This document shows positions 46,912 through 56,617 of a stretch of DNA of 64,000 bases, piece after piece. Position 1 is the stretch's first letter. Every line of letters begins with the position of its first letter. The notes under the pieces were generated by a model. The model saw only the letters and a program-made list of their open reading frames with translations, was not told the DNA's origin and did no database searches. Source of the DNA: Microbulbifer celer (GTDB taxonomy: Bacteria; Pseudomonadota; Gammaproteobacteria; Pseudomonadales; Cellvibrionaceae); contig NZ_CP087715.1 of the NCBI RefSeq assembly GCF_020991125.1, positions 891,001 through 955,000 of the forward strand, read 5' to 3'. Made by a program: the position numbers and the translations under genes.

Positions 46912-49900
46912 ATGGCCAGTACACCGGACCACAGCAGTCGCGGCACGGATAGGCGCAATGGCGTGCGAGGGTTCTGGCGACGTGTGTGGCGTCGGCGACC
47001 GCGGCTGTTGTGGCTGGTGGTGGCGCTCTCCATTCCGTTCCTGTTGGCGGTCTGGCTCCTGGGCTCTGAAGGTGGGCGCCTGGCCCTGACCCGGGGAGGC
47101 ATTGCCGTGGCGGAACGGTTTGTGCCCGATCTGAGTTTCAGCGCGGAGGGGCTTGCCAGTCGCGAACTGGGGCACTGGTATTTTGATCGGCTGCAGGTTC
47201 ACTACGGCGAAAGAACACTGGCTTCTGCCGAGTCGCTGACGCTGCATATCGACCTGCACGCGCTGATGAAGAAACAAATTCACCTGCCGGAAGTGAGTGT
47301 CGGCCAGTTGTTGTTCGATAACACTGTGTTGGCCGATTATAGCGAGGCCCATCCGGCGCCAAACGTACCGGAATCAATACCGGAGAATCAGGAAGCGCGA
47401 TTGTCGGTACCTGCCATCTGGGTGGAAAAACTCTCGATCGGCAAACTGACGATCATCGATCCGCAACTGGACGGGTTGCCAGTGGTTTCCGTCAAGGGTG
47501 AGGCGAGCTACCGCTGGCCCGGGCGCGCCTCGGCCCTGCAGCTGAAAATTGACGAGCTGGATGGCAAAGCGCTTTCCATCCGTCTCGATGGCGAAATGCA
47601 GCGGGAAGATCTGTACGTGCTGGATTTCGCCGCGGAGGAACACGCGGGTGGATTTCTGTCGCGCAGACTGCAGTTGCCAGAAGGTCAGGCGCTGGACGCC
47701 GACGGCAAGTTGCTGCTGAAGCTTGAAGATGACAATCACCTTCAGGCCACCATTGAGCGCTTCAATCTGCCGCTGGTTGCCCATCAGTTCGGTCTTTCCG
47801 GCAGTGCCGATATCGAGTTCTCCCCCTGGTCCGTCAATACTGAAGGGCTGGCCCTGACCGTCGACGATACCGAGCATCGCATCAGCGGCACGGCAGATGG
47901 AGAAAGCCTGAACCTGAAAGCCAACTTTGATCGACTGCCCATTGCCATTTCCCAGCCGTGGCAGGATTACCTGCAGGGCGGGTGGCTGAGTGCCGACCTG
48001 GAAATCGTTGGACCATTGACGCTGCCAGCGGTGTCCGGCGCCCTGGAGGTCCGCACCCGTTACCAACAGCAACCACTGCACCTCACTGCCAAGGTACGCA
48101 GCGAAGACAAGCAGATCCGGATTGATACTGCGCACCTCGAGGTCGCGGAGGCCGCGCTGGACCTGGCAGGGCGTGTGGACATTGGCGCCGAATCCATCGA
48201 TCTGAACGCGCGTATTGAGCAATTGCCGGTGGCGAAAATCCGCGCGCTGCTGGCGGGGTTTGAGCAGACCCGGGAGGTGGAAATCCCGCCGGATCTGGAT
48301 GGCACCGTGGCCGCACTCGTCGCCACTGCCAGCGGCCCGTGGAAAAACCCCCAGATGACTTTGCAATTGGATGGCGATTTCTTCTATCGCGACTTTGTCG
48401 CCGAGCTGCATGGCGCCGTCGAAGGCAACCTGGAGCAACTGACCATCGGTGAGTTGCTGGTTGAAGGCGAGGGACTGCGTGTCAGCGGCACCGGTGATGT
48501 CAATATCGAGCGGGAATCTCTGCAACTGCAGCTGGATCTGGCCGCGCGGGATTTTCAACCTGCAGAGCGCCTGGGGTTACCGGTGGACGAAGGCACCCGG
48601 GTGGATATGGATGCGGTAGTGGGGGTCACCGGGCCGTGGAAGAACCCGGAGATGTCCGCACAGATCTCTTCTGATGGCAGCTACCGGGATTATCGCTACC
48701 GCCTGCGTGGTGGCGCTGCGGGCAACGCCGAGGAGATTACCCTCGACCGGTTGCGCCTGGACCTGTTTCGGGGCTCTGAACCCGCCCAGCCCCGCCCGCG
48801 ACAGTCCCTGGTGGCGGAAGCGGTACCGCAGCCGCAACAGGATTACCCACTGCGCAGCGAAAACAGCGAAACTCCCGATGGCGTGGCCGCGCTGGCTGCC
48901 GACGCAGAGGCAGAAGCGCAACGGGGTAATGCCTGGCTGGAGCTCAATGGCGTGATTGCACCCAAGGCGCAAACGGCAAACGGCAGCGTTGCCGGTCGCA
49001 ATATTCCCCTTTCTCTGGCGGAGCTGGCCGGGGTCAGTCTGCCGCCGTCATTGAATGGTGAGTTGAGTCTGGATGGGCAATTCTCCGGTCCGTTTAGCGC
49101 GCCGGAGGCCAGTGTCAACCTGATCGGCCTTGGGTCCTTTCGCGGCGAGCCCTGGCATATCCAGGGGGATGCCAGTTACCGCAAAGGGCAGGTGGATCTG
49201 GCGGATGTGAAATTGTTGTGGGCAGCGCGCAACCAGTTGACCGCCAGTGGCAGCCTGAGCGAGCAATCACTGGACTTGGATCTGCGCGCACAGGCGAACC
49301 TTGCGGACTTCGATGAATGGGTGAATATGGGGATCAGCGAGCGCGGAGAGTTGAGCCTCTGGGCCACTGCCGCTGGCACCCCACGGGAACCACAACTGGC
49401 CGGTGAATTGAAAATGACCGGTCGCGCCCCGGGGTTGCAGGATGATGCACTGGTGTACTCGCCACTCAATCTGCTGTTGAAATGGCAGACGCAGGCCAGT
49501 GACTTGACTGTTGACCTGAACGCCAGTCATGGCAGCCGTCAGGCGGCGCAGGCATCGGCTAGCCTCGCCATCGGGCCAATCCTGGAGCGCCTGTTTGCCG
49601 GAGCTCGCGACGACGCCCCGCTGCCCCTGCGTCTCAATGCCGAGGGCAATGCAGATCTTGCCGCGGTGGGCGCATTTATCGATCCGGAAATTCATACCAT
49701 GCGCGGGCGTCTGGATTTCAACTTCAACGCCGACGGCAATACCCGCGCACCGAATATGCGTGGCAAGATCAACCTGCGGGACGGTTACTACGAGCACCGT
49801 CCCACCAATACCCGCCTGCGCAGCCTGGTTTTTGTGGCGGATCTGTCTCCGGAGCAGTGGCGCATAGTCGAGGCCGGTGCCCGGGATAAAGACAAGGGGC

Positions 49901-50922
49901 GGATTGACCTGACGGGCGCGGTTACCTTCAGTGCACCCGCGCCTCCGCAACTGGATTTTGTGCTGCGTGCGAAGGGCGCTCATCTGCTCAACATGCCCGC
50001 TGCCCGCGGCGCTTTTACCGGTGAACTTACGCTTGATGGCTCTACGGAAGACGCGCGTCTGGCGGGCAAGATGGCGTTGCGGCCGTTGGCGGTTCAGATT
50101 GAACATTTCTTTGGTAGCAGTGTGCCGGAAATCGATGTGGTGGAAGTCGAGGTGGAATCTGACGACGGAACGGAAGAGAGCGGTCCGTCACTGCTGGAAA
50201 ATATTGAATTGGCATTGGAAATCGTGCTCGATCAGCAGTCCTATGTCCGCGGCCTGGGATTGGACTCGGAGCTGCAGGGAGCGGTGAGTGTGGGCGGGAC
50301 TGCGGCGGATCCCCAGGCGTCTGGTACGCTCACCATCGTGCGTGGTAAGTTTGACCTGCTGGGCAAAAAATTCGAGCTGCAGGATGGTGAGATCCAGTTC
50401 CAGAACAATGTGGCTGCAATCTATATCAAGGGCGTCTATACCCACGCGGAGGGGGAGATTACCGCCGAGATCAGCGGTACTTCCGACGACCCCCAGGTGA
50501 AATTCAGTTCCGAGCCGGCTGCGGCACAGGACGAAATTTTTGCCCAACTGCTTTTCGGCAAATCCCTCACGGATATCTCTCCGTTGCAGGCGATTCGCCT
50601 CGTCACCGTTGCGCGGGCCCTGCAAGGTGGTGGCGGAGGGTTCGACCCGATGGCAAAAACCCGCGACCTGATCGGACTGGATACCCTTGATGTGGAGTCT
50701 GAGGAAACCGACACCGGGGAAGATCAATACGCTCTCAGCCTCGGTAAATACATCACCAGTCGGATTTACCTCGAATTGCAGCGCAGCACGGATCCGCTCA
50801 ATCCGTGGCAGGCGGAAATGCAGGTTGAGTTGCGCAAGAACCTGCGCCTGGATATCAAATCATCGGACAGCGACGAAAGCAGCGCCGGAAGTATCGAGCT
50901 ACAGTGGAAGAAGGATTACTGA
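46912..50922 (+). CDS. tamB: inner-membrane AsmA-like protein TamB
   Basis: This 1336-residue protein starts at ATG 46912, one base after the tamA stop. An Arg-rich cytoplasmic tip and one transmembrane helix (about 32-52) anchor it. The long beta-rich body forms the hydrophobic groove of bridge-like lipid transporters (TamB, YhdP, AsmA). The C-terminal DUF490 region includes FDLLGKKFELQDGEIQF and ends SAGSIELQWKKDY, the TamA-interacting part. It is thought to carry phospholipids to the outer membrane and help autotransporter assembly. Confidence 0.95.
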   Translation: MASTPDHSSRGTDRRNGVRGFWRRVWRRRPRLLWLVVALSIPFLLAVWLLGSEGGRLALTRGGIAVAERFVPDLSFSAEGLASRELGHWYFDRLQVHYGERTLASAESLTLHIDLHALMKKQIHLPEVSVGQLLFDNTVLADYSEAHPAPNVPESIPENQEARLSVPAIWVEKLSIGKLTIIDPQLDGLPVVSVKGEASYRWPGRASALQLKIDELDGKALSIRLDGEMQREDLYVLDFAAEEHAGGFLSRRLQLPEGQALDADGKLLLKLEDDNHLQATIERFNLPLVAHQFGLSGSADIEFSPWSVNTEGLALTVDDTEHRISGTADGESLNLKANFDRLPIAISQPWQDYLQGGWLSADLEIVGPLTLPAVSGALEVRTRYQQQPLHLTAKVRSEDKQIRIDTAHLEVAEAALDLAGRVDIGAESIDLNARIEQLPVAKIRALLAGFEQTREVEIPPDLDGTVAALVATASGPWKNPQMTLQLDGDFFYRDFVAELHGAVEGNLEQLTIGELLVEGEGLRVSGTGDVNIERESLQLQLDLAARDFQPAERLGLPVDEGTRVDMDAVVGVTGPWKNPEMSAQISSDGSYRDYRYRLRGGAAGNAEEITLDRLRLDLFRGSEPAQPRPRQSLVAEAVPQPQQDYPLRSENSETPDGVAALAADAEAEAQRGNAWLELNGVIAPKAQTANGSVAGRNIPLSLAELAGVSLPPSLNGELSLDGQFSGPFSAPEASVNLIGLGSFRGEPWHIQGDASYRKGQVDLADVKLLWAARNQLTASGSLSEQSLDLDLRAQANLADFDEWVNMGISERGELSLWATAAGTPREPQLAGELKMTGRAPGLQDDALVYSPLNLLLKWQTQASDLTVDLNASHGSRQAAQASASLAIGPILERLFAGARDDAPLPLRLNAEGNADLAAVGAFIDPEIHTMRGRLDFNFNADGNTRAPNMRGKINLRDGYYEHRPTNTRLRSLVFVADLSPEQWRIVEAGARDKDKGRIDLTGAVTFSAPAPPQLDFVLRAKGAHLLNMPAARGAFTGELTLDGSTEDARLAGKMALRPLAVQIEHFFGSSVPEIDVVEVEVESDDGTEESGPSLLENIELALEIVLDQQSYVRGLGLDSELQGAVSVGGTAADPQASGTLTIVRGKFDLLGKKFELQDGEIQFQNNVAAIYIKGVYTHAEGEITAEISGTSDDPQVKFSSEPAAAQDEIFAQLLFGKSLTDISPLQAIRLVTVARALQGGGGGFDPMAKTRDLIGLDTLDVESEETDTGEDQYALSLGKYITSRIYLELQRSTDPLNPWQAEMQVELRKNLRLDIKSSDSDESSAGSIELQWKKDY

Positions 50923-50969
50923 ACAGCTATAACAATCAACCGCTATTAAAAAACGCTGGAGAAAACGTT

Positions 50970-51635
50970 ATGGAATATGCAATCGTTGTATTGGCCGCCG
51001 GATATTCCCATCGTTTTGGTAGTGATAAGCGCCTCGCCAATATCAAGGGTGAGCCGATGTTGGTGCAGACTGTGCAGCACGCCCTGGCCGCTGCGGAATC
51101 GATTCCCGAGACCCGGGTTCAGGTAGTTCTCCGCGCCAGAGACCCTATCATATCCCCGCTGTTTACCCACTTGCCCGTTCAACTGGTGCACGCGCCTGTC
51201 TGGCCGGTTGGAATCTCCGCCAGCCTGGTGGCGGCGGTGGAGCGCTTCCGACGGCAGGGGGCCAACCCCCGTGCGGTACTGGTCTGCCTCGGTGATATGC
51301 CTTTTGTGGAGCCCCAAACCCTGCAGAAACTGCTGGAAAATGCCGCGGAGGACCGCATTCTGGTGCCCGTCTGTGCGGGTACGCGAGGCTATCCAATTGT
51401 GATTGGTCGGCGCTATTTCAGCGCCCTGGCCCGATTGCGCCGCGCTACAGTAGAGAAAGTGCTGCGCCTGTATTGCGACTGTGTGCAGGATATCGAGGTC
51501 GCCGACCCGGCCATCAATTGCGATATCAACCGTCCGCAAGATTTCCACGAAGCAGCGCGGCAGGATCTGTTCGGTAAAACTTTTGCAGTTCCCGATACAG
51601 TGCCGGGTGCGCTGCTTGCATCGCCGTCGGAATGA
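50970..51635 (+). CDS. MobA-like nucleotidyltransferase
   Basis: I start at ATG 50970 (GGAG 8 nt upstream); the frame from 50904 overlaps tamB. The 221-residue protein has the NTP-transferase signature LAAGYSHRFGSDKRLANIKG, followed by GDMPFVEPQT with the metal-binding Asp. It resembles MocA-type cytidylyltransferases that finish molybdenum cofactors, and other MobA-like sugar or alcohol nucleotidyltransferases. No molybdoenzyme gene is in the window, so the substrate is open. Its 3' end overlaps mtfA by 110 bp. Confidence 0.85.
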   Translation: MEYAIVVLAAGYSHRFGSDKRLANIKGEPMLVQTVQHALAAAESIPETRVQVVLRARDPIISPLFTHLPVQLVHAPVWPVGISASLVAAVERFRRQGANPRAVLVCLGDMPFVEPQTLQKLLENAAEDRILVPVCAGTRGYPIVIGRRYFSALARLRRATVEKVLRLYCDCVQDIEVADPAINCDINRPQDFHEAARQDLFGKTFAVPDTVPGALLASPSE

Positions 51636-52431
51636 CAAAATAGGCCTCTGTGGCGACAGCAAAAAACTCGGCGGGCGACTGGGCGCCGTAGGTGTCCAGC
51701 ACCGACGGTGGATCGTCCTTCTCTTCGCTGACCTCTCTTTCTCCTTCATCAGGCTGACTTTCTGTGCCCTGGATTTCTGTATGCAGGGCATGCAGCCGTT
51801 GGCGCAGGGCAGCAAATGCGTCGCGCATTACCGGCGCCCAGTCCTTGCCCGCCTCGACAGAGTCAAATAGCGGGCGGCCATCCACGTAGCCATCTTCTTC
51901 ATCGAGCTTGTGGGCAAACTCGTGAATCGCCACATTGTGCCCCTGTTGCGGTTGCGCCAGCCCCTGCTGGAGATCGGCCCAGGAGAGCACTACCGGCCCC
52001 CGGTAGTGCGCCTCGCCCGCTCGAGCGCTCAGATGCGCGGATTCCACGTAGCCATCGCGATGGGTTTCCTCTGCAAGATAGGCGTCCGGGTAGAGCAGAA
52101 TCGTACGCAGGTTCGGGTAGCAGTTGTTGGCTCTCTGCAGCAATAACAGGCAGGCGTGGGCGGCAACGGTTACCCGCATTTCCTCGGTGACTTTCAGGCC
52201 GTTGCAGCCCACAAACGCTTTATCGCGTAGAAACAGACTGATATGGCTGCGCAACTCCTGCTGCTGGTCGTCGGGCAGCCGTGGGTAGAGGGCAAGATTC
52301 TGCTCGAGCCAGGACTGCTGTTCGGTGCTGAGTGGCTGCGCCATCAGGTGCTGTCTGCGCCAGCGTCGCCAGAAGTAGGGGATCAGCCACACGGCGGCGG
52401 CGAACAGTATCAGTAGTAAAAAAGCTTCCAC
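51526..52431 (-). CDS. mtfA: MtfA-family zinc peptidase
   Basis: This protein has about 301 residues from GTG 52431. An N-terminal hydrophobic helix (FLLLILFAAAVWLIPYF) should anchor it, unlike the soluble E. coli protein. The HExxH zinc motif AIHEFAHKLDEEDG and the downstream SPAEFFAVATEAYF match MtfA, which in E. coli binds the Mlc repressor and has aminopeptidase activity. An inserted acidic loop (about residues 230-250) precedes the last motif. A start at the later ATG (52344, MAQPLSTEQQ) would drop the helix. Confidence 0.88.
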   Translation of the reverse strand: MEAFLLLILFAAAVWLIPYFWRRWRRQHLMAQPLSTEQQSWLEQNLALYPRLPDDQQQELRSHISLFLRDKAFVGCNGLKVTEEMRVTVAAHACLLLLQRANNCYPNLRTILLYPDAYLAEETHRDGYVESAHLSARAGEAHYRGPVVLSWADLQQGLAQPQQGHNVAIHEFAHKLDEEDGYVDGRPLFDSVEAGKDWAPVMRDAFAALRQRLHALHTEIQGTESQPDEGEREVSEEKDDPPSVLDTYGAQSPAEFFAVATEAYFVIPTAMQAAHPALYRELQKFYRTDPAALLRGNLADG

Positions 52432-52517
52432 GGCTTTGGCACCTGCTTGATCTAGTGGAAATTTCTGCGAACATGCACGGTTTAACCCCTGCCGTGACAA
52501 TAATACAACCGGATACC

Positions 52518-54062
52518 AGCATGGATCGCGCCCCAGATCACGCAAGCCCGCCGTCGGGAAATTTTATCGTGTCACCACACCGCTATTTGCCGGGGGGGCG
52601 GGTACAGATATGGGTGGGCAGTTTCAGTGCTGACATTTCGTCATTGTTTCTTTGCTGGGAAACCGACTGCCTGCAAGCTCCCGAAGCCCCGGGCGAGTGC
52701 CCGCTCTCCCTCGAGCGCGAAGCGCCCGGCCTGTGTTACACCTTGCTGGAACTCGACCTGATACCGGGAGCCCACTACCAGGTGCGCCTGGTGCGGCGGG
52801 CCGGTGACGGTGACACCCCACTGGCTGCCGCGAGCCTGCGTGCATGTCCGTCGGATCTCTCTCGCGGTTTCACAGCCTGGTACGGCACCTGTTTTTATCG
52901 CCGTGAGGATCAACAGGCGTTGCGGGGCGCATTTCGTGCACTCCCGTTGGATCACCGTCCGGATGTCACGTTTCTCGGCGGTGATCAGGTGTATCTGGAT
53001 ACGGCATTTTCCAACCTCGCACCGTCGCCCATTGCCGGTTTCAGCGCGATGAACTTCCGCACCTTTAAAAAGCGTGGACAAGAATTCATCCGACGATTGT
53101 TGGGCTCGGTGTTTTCCAATGAGTATCGTAAGAACTGGCGCGGTGGTTTGCGGGAAGTATTGCGCACAGGTGCCAGCTACTTTCTCGCCGGGGATCATGA
53201 ATTCTGGAACGATTATCCCAATCGGCCGGGTTTTCTGCGCAGTCTCCGTAACCCGGTACTGCACGATACCTGGCAGCGGTTGGCGAGAGAGCTGTTTCGC
53301 GCCTACCAGCAGCCGGATGGAGTCCCCTCGGCGCAATTTGATGTGGGGAATGAATTGAGCTTCTTTGCTCTGGATACCCGCCTCAGCCGGGGGGCAGGGC
53401 GCGATAGTGGCATGACCGACGATCGGTCTCTTGCGGACTGCAAAGCCTGGCTGGCGGGGTTGCAGAGCCCCGGTGTGCTGGTCTTGCCGGCACCGCTGGT
53501 AACACCCTGGCAATTTCGGCGCCGCTGGAGTCTGAGGGCGTTGAAAGTGAAGTACGGCTGGGGGGACCACGCACTGACCGATACCGGCCAGTACGCGGAG
53601 TTGGTTCAGGCACTGAACGACTGTGCTCAGGATGTGATGATTCTGGCAGGAGACGTGCACTTTAGTCGTCTCGCGACAATGCATCTCAATGGCAAATCGT
53701 TGGTGGAGGTGGTCTCCTCTCCCCTGGCCTGTCTACCAAGCGCCACCACCGGGCCGAAGCAGCCGGTGACACATTTCCCGCCCCGACCGGTGGGAAACAT
53801 CAGCACTCCGGTGCAGTATGCCGAGGCGGGAAGGCTGGCACGAGATTTCCCATGCAAGGCGACCGTGCATAATTTCGTGACTGTCCGTTTTGCCCGGGCG
53901 AAAAACGCCGTGGAGGCGCAGGTGACCTGCTGGGACCTCAGCGATCGCAGCGCCGAGGCTTCGCCGGCGGTTGACTGGCAGCGGACAATCGAATTGCGGC
54001 GTCGCGGGATGAATGTGGCTTCCGGTGTACCCGCTGCCAGTCCGGAAGAAGAGTCTGCGTGA
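52518..54062 (+). CDS. PhoD-like metallophosphatase
   Basis: This protein has 514 residues from ATG 52518; an ATG at 52470 is the alternative. The central domain has calcineurin-like motifs: GGDQVYLD, AGDHEFWND and LAGDVHFSRL, the metal ligands of PhoD-type alkaline phosphatases. The N-terminal 100 residues form a beta-sandwich, as in PhoD. I see no signal peptide or Tat motif, so it may be cytoplasmic, unlike classical PhoD. Substrate is unknown; phosphodiesters or phospholipids are family substrates. It is divergent from mtfA. Confidence 0.85.
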   Translation, partial: SMDRAPDHASPPSGNFIVSPHRYLPGGRVQIWVGSFSADISSLFLCWETDCLQAPEAPGECPLSLEREAPGLCYTLLELDLIPGAHYQVRLVRRAGDGDTPLAAASLRACPSDLSRGFTAWYGTCFYRREDQQALRGAFRALPLDHRPDVTFLGGDQVYLDTAFSNLAPSPIAGFSAMNFRTFKKRGQEFIRRLLGSVFSNEYRKNWRGGLREVLRTGASYFLAGDHEFWNDYPNRPGFLRSLRNPVLHDTWQRLARELFRAYQQPDGVPSAQFDVGNELSFFALDTRLSRGAGRDSGMTDDRSLADCKAWLAGLQSPGVLVLPAPLVTPWQFRRRWSLRALKVKYGWGDHALTDTGQYAELVQALNDCAQDVMILAGDVHFSRLATMHLNGKSLVEVVSSPLACLPSATTGPKQPVTHFPPRPVGNISTPVQYAEAGRLARDFPCKATVHNFVTVRFARAKNAVEAQVTCWDLSDRSAEASPAVDWQRTIELRRRGMNVASGVPAASPEEESA

Positions 54063-54182
54063 GCGCCTGACGGCCATTGACGGTTTTGTTAGGCTGGCCG
54101 GCTGCGGGACCTCGGCCATGATTATGCTTTCGTATAGGGAATTGAAGAAAGTGCAGAAAGGTACACAAGCGGGAGAGCGTCT

Positions 54183-54689
54183 GTGAGTGATGACATGTTG
54201 GCGTTGGCGGAGCGTCTCGGCGCCGCCCTGCAGCAATGCAAGTGGCAGGTGACAGCCGCCGAGTCCTGTACCGGCGGCGCCGTTGCCGCGGCAATCACCG
54301 CTGTTCCGGGTGCTTCGGCCTGGTTTGAGGGCTCCGTGGTGAGCTACTCCAATCGAATCAAGCATGAAGTGCTGGGTGTCGACTCCACAGATCTGTCGCG
54401 CCTGGGCGCCGTCAGCGAACCGGTGGTGCGACAGATGGCGGTGGGGGTCCTCAACCGCTTCGATGCCAACCTGGCAGTAGCGGTCAGCGGTATCGCCGGC
54501 CCCGATGGGGGCACTGAAGACAAACCTGTGGGCACGGTATGGATCGCCTGGGCCCACGGTGAGGGGCAGGAACCGGTAACGGTGGATGCCCGCTGTATAC
54601 AGTTCAGCGGCGATCGCCACGAGGTTCAGTCGCAGACGGTGGCGGAGGCATTGCGGGGATTGCTCTCCATCGCCGAGAGTCACCTGTAA
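54183..54689 (+). CDS. pncC: nicotinamide-nucleotide amidohydrolase PncC (CinA C-terminal)
   Basis: This 168-residue single-domain CinA-C protein converts nicotinamide mononucleotide to nicotinic acid mononucleotide in the NAD salvage cycle. The motifs AAESCTGGAVAAAITAVPGAS and SGIAGPDGGTEDKPVGTVWIA cover its active site. The start is GTG 54183 with GGGAGAG upstream. It precedes recA, a frequent neighbour in gammaproteobacteria. Confidence 0.94.
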   Translation: MSDDMLALAERLGAALQQCKWQVTAAESCTGGAVAAAITAVPGASAWFEGSVVSYSNRIKHEVLGVDSTDLSRLGAVSEPVVRQMAVGVLNRFDANLAVAVSGIAGPDGGTEDKPVGTVWIAWAHGEGQEPVTVDARCIQFSGDRHEVQSQTVAEALRGLLSIAESHL

Positions 54690-54754
54690 CGGGAGGCTGC
54701 CTGTAAGCGGTTCCTCCGTGCCAGCTGGGACACCGGTGACGACGAATCCCGGAT

Positions 54755-54774
54755 TACTGGTTGCTTATACAGTG
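54755..54774 (+). promoter_or_regulatory. SOS box (LexA site) of recA
   Basis: TACTGGTTGCTTATACAGTG fits the gammaproteobacterial LexA consensus CTG-N10-CAG with TA and TG flanks. It lies 69 bp upstream of the recA start, overlapping a likely -35 (TTGCTT). Confidence 0.9.
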
Positions 54775-54842
54775 ATTTTTCTCTAAGCTTCCCCGCAATC
54801 AACAATATTTACCCAGTCAATTTCAAGTACACGGGAAGGGTC

Positions 54843-55877
54843 ATGGATTCCAACAAAGACAAGGCTTTAAACGCGGCGCTGTCTCAGATCGAGCGCCAGT
54901 TCGGTAAAGGCACCGTCATGCGCATGGGGGACAAGGAGCGCGTGCGTATCCCTGCGATCTCCACCGGCTCCCTGGGGCTGGATGTCGCTCTCGGCATTGG
55001 CGGCCTGCCCCGTGGCCGTATCGTTGAAATCTATGGCCCGGAATCCTCTGGTAAAACCACACTGACCCTGCAGGTGATCGCCGAAGCTCAGCGCAAGGGC
55101 GGCACCTGTGCTTTCGTGGATGCGGAGCACGCGCTCGACCCGGAGTATGCGGAGAAACTGGGGGTAAACGTTGACGAGTTGATCGTTTCCCAGCCGGATA
55201 CCGGTGAGCAGGCGCTGGAAGTGGCGGATATGCTGGTACGTTCCGGTGCGGTTGACGTACTGGTCGTCGACTCCGTGGCGGCACTGACGCCGCGTGCGGA
55301 AATTGAAGGCGAGATGGGGGATTCCCACGTCGGTCTGCAGGCCCGCCTGATGTCCCAGGCCCTGCGTAAACTGACCGGCAACATCAAGAATACCAACACC
55401 CTGTGTGTATTCATTAACCAGATCCGTATGAAGATCGGTGTGATGTTTGGCTCTCCGGAAACCACTACCGGTGGTAACGCGCTCAAGTTCTACTCCTCGG
55501 TGCGTCTGGATATCCGTCGCATCGGCTCTGTAAAGGAAGGCGATGAGGTCGTGGGTAACGAAACCCGCGTGAAAGTGGTCAAGAACAAGGTGGCACCGCC
55601 ATTCAAACAGACCGAGTTCCAGATCATGTACGGTCAGGGTATCAACCTGTTGGGGGAGATCGTCGACTATGGCGTCAAGCTGGGGTTGGTGGACAAGGCC
55701 GGTGCCTGGTACAGCTACAAGGGCGACAAGATCGGTCAGGGCAAGGCGAATGCCGTCAAATTCCTGAAAGAAAATGTGGATCTCCGCAACGAGATCGAAG
55801 GCCAGCTGCGCGCCCAGTTGCTGGGTGATCTGGTGCCGCCGAAAGAAGAAGAGGCCGTCGAGGCTGCGGAAGACTGA
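54843..55877 (+). CDS. recA: recombinase RecA
   Basis: This 344-residue DNA-dependent ATPase performs strand exchange and activates LexA self-cleavage. Walker [10 protein letters not shown] (about 67-75), Walker [10 protein letters not shown] and the loop L2 region [20 protein letters not shown] are all canonical. A GGAAGGG ribosome site precedes the ATG. It is controlled by the SOS box at 54755. recX follows 2 bp later. Confidence 0.99.
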   Translation: MDSNKDKALNAALSQIERQFGKGTVMRMGDKERVRIPAISTGSLGLDVALGIGGLPRGRIVEIYGPESSGKTTLTLQVIAEAQRKGGTCAFVDAEHALDPEYAEKLGVNVDELIVSQPDTGEQALEVADMLVRSGAVDVLVVDSVAALTPRAEIEGEMGDSHVGLQARLMSQALRKLTGNIKNTNTLCVFINQIRMKIGVMFGSPETTTGGNALKFYSSVRLDIRRIGSVKEGDEVVGNETRVKVVKNKVAPPFKQTEFQIMYGQGINLLGEIVDYGVKLGLVDKAGAWYSYKGDKIGQGKANAVKFLKENVDLRNEIEGQLRAQLLGDLVPPKEEEAVEAAED

Positions 55878-55879
55878 TT

Positions 55880-56494
55880 TTGTCTCTGCCCCCAGATTCC
55901 TTTTCTGGTTCTCAAGCCGGTTGTGTCACAGCACAGCCGGCGGAATCACTCGAGGCCCCTTGCCAAGCTACCGGTCTTGAGGCCCCCCATGAGTCCAGCT
56001 CGTCCGAGCGCGCTCAGCAAGATCAGGCGCTGTTTAGCGCAGCGTTGGATCTCCTCTCCCGGCGGGAATACTCCTGCTACGAACTGCGGCAAAAGTTGGA
56101 TGCTCGCTTTCCCGAAGCGGATTTCGAAAAAGCATTTTTGCGTCTGCAGGAACTCAACTACCAGTCCGACCAACGCTTTGCCGAGGTGTTTGCCCGCAGC
56201 CGGGTAATGCGCGGCCACGGCCCTATCCGTATCCGCCAGGAGTTGCGGCAGAAGGGGATTGCTGCCGATCTGATTGAGTCCTCTATCGATCAATTGCAGT
56301 CAGAGTTGGACTGGTTCCAGCACGCCAGTGAACAGTTGCAGCGCAAATTCCGCTCGCCGGTAAGCCGCGCGCTACCCTGGGCGGACCAGCAGAAAGAGCG
56401 TGCCCGCCGCCAACGCTACCTGGCCTACCGGGGATTTTCCGGGGATGCCGTCCAGTTTGCCATCGAGGAGCTGGATCGCAGCGGGGATGAGTGA
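55880..56494 (+). CDS. recX: RecA regulator RecX
   Basis: This protein has 204 residues from a TTG start 2 bp after the recA stop. RecX limits RecA filament growth. The three-helix repeats are recognisable: LSRREYSCYELRQKLDARFP, then LQELNYQSDQRFAEVFARSRVMRGHGPIRIRQELRQKGI, then RQRYLAYRGFSGDAVQFAIEEL. The first 45 residues are an atypical polar extension, so the true start could be further in, though no ATG offers itself. Confidence 0.93.
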   Translation: MSLPPDSFSGSQAGCVTAQPAESLEAPCQATGLEAPHESSSSERAQQDQALFSAALDLLSRREYSCYELRQKLDARFPEADFEKAFLRLQELNYQSDQRFAEVFARSRVMRGHGPIRIRQELRQKGIAADLIESSIDQLQSELDWFQHASEQLQRKFRSPVSRALPWADQQKERARRQRYLAYRGFSGDAVQFAIEELDRSGDE

Positions 56495-56524
56495 TCCCCT
56501 GAAGGGCACAGCGCGAGTCTGACT

Positions 56525-56544
56525 GCGTAGCGTAGCGTAGCGTG
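56525..56544. repeat. GCGTA short tandem repeat
   Basis: Three exact copies of GCGTA and a fourth ending GCGTG lie between recX and glpK, about 75 bp upstream of the glpK start. Confidence 0.7.
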
Positions 56545-56617
56545 GCGGGGGCTTTGCCTTTGCCCGGCGACGCCGGTATATACTGCTCCCAGCCATTCGA
56601 CAGATAGCGAGCCACGG

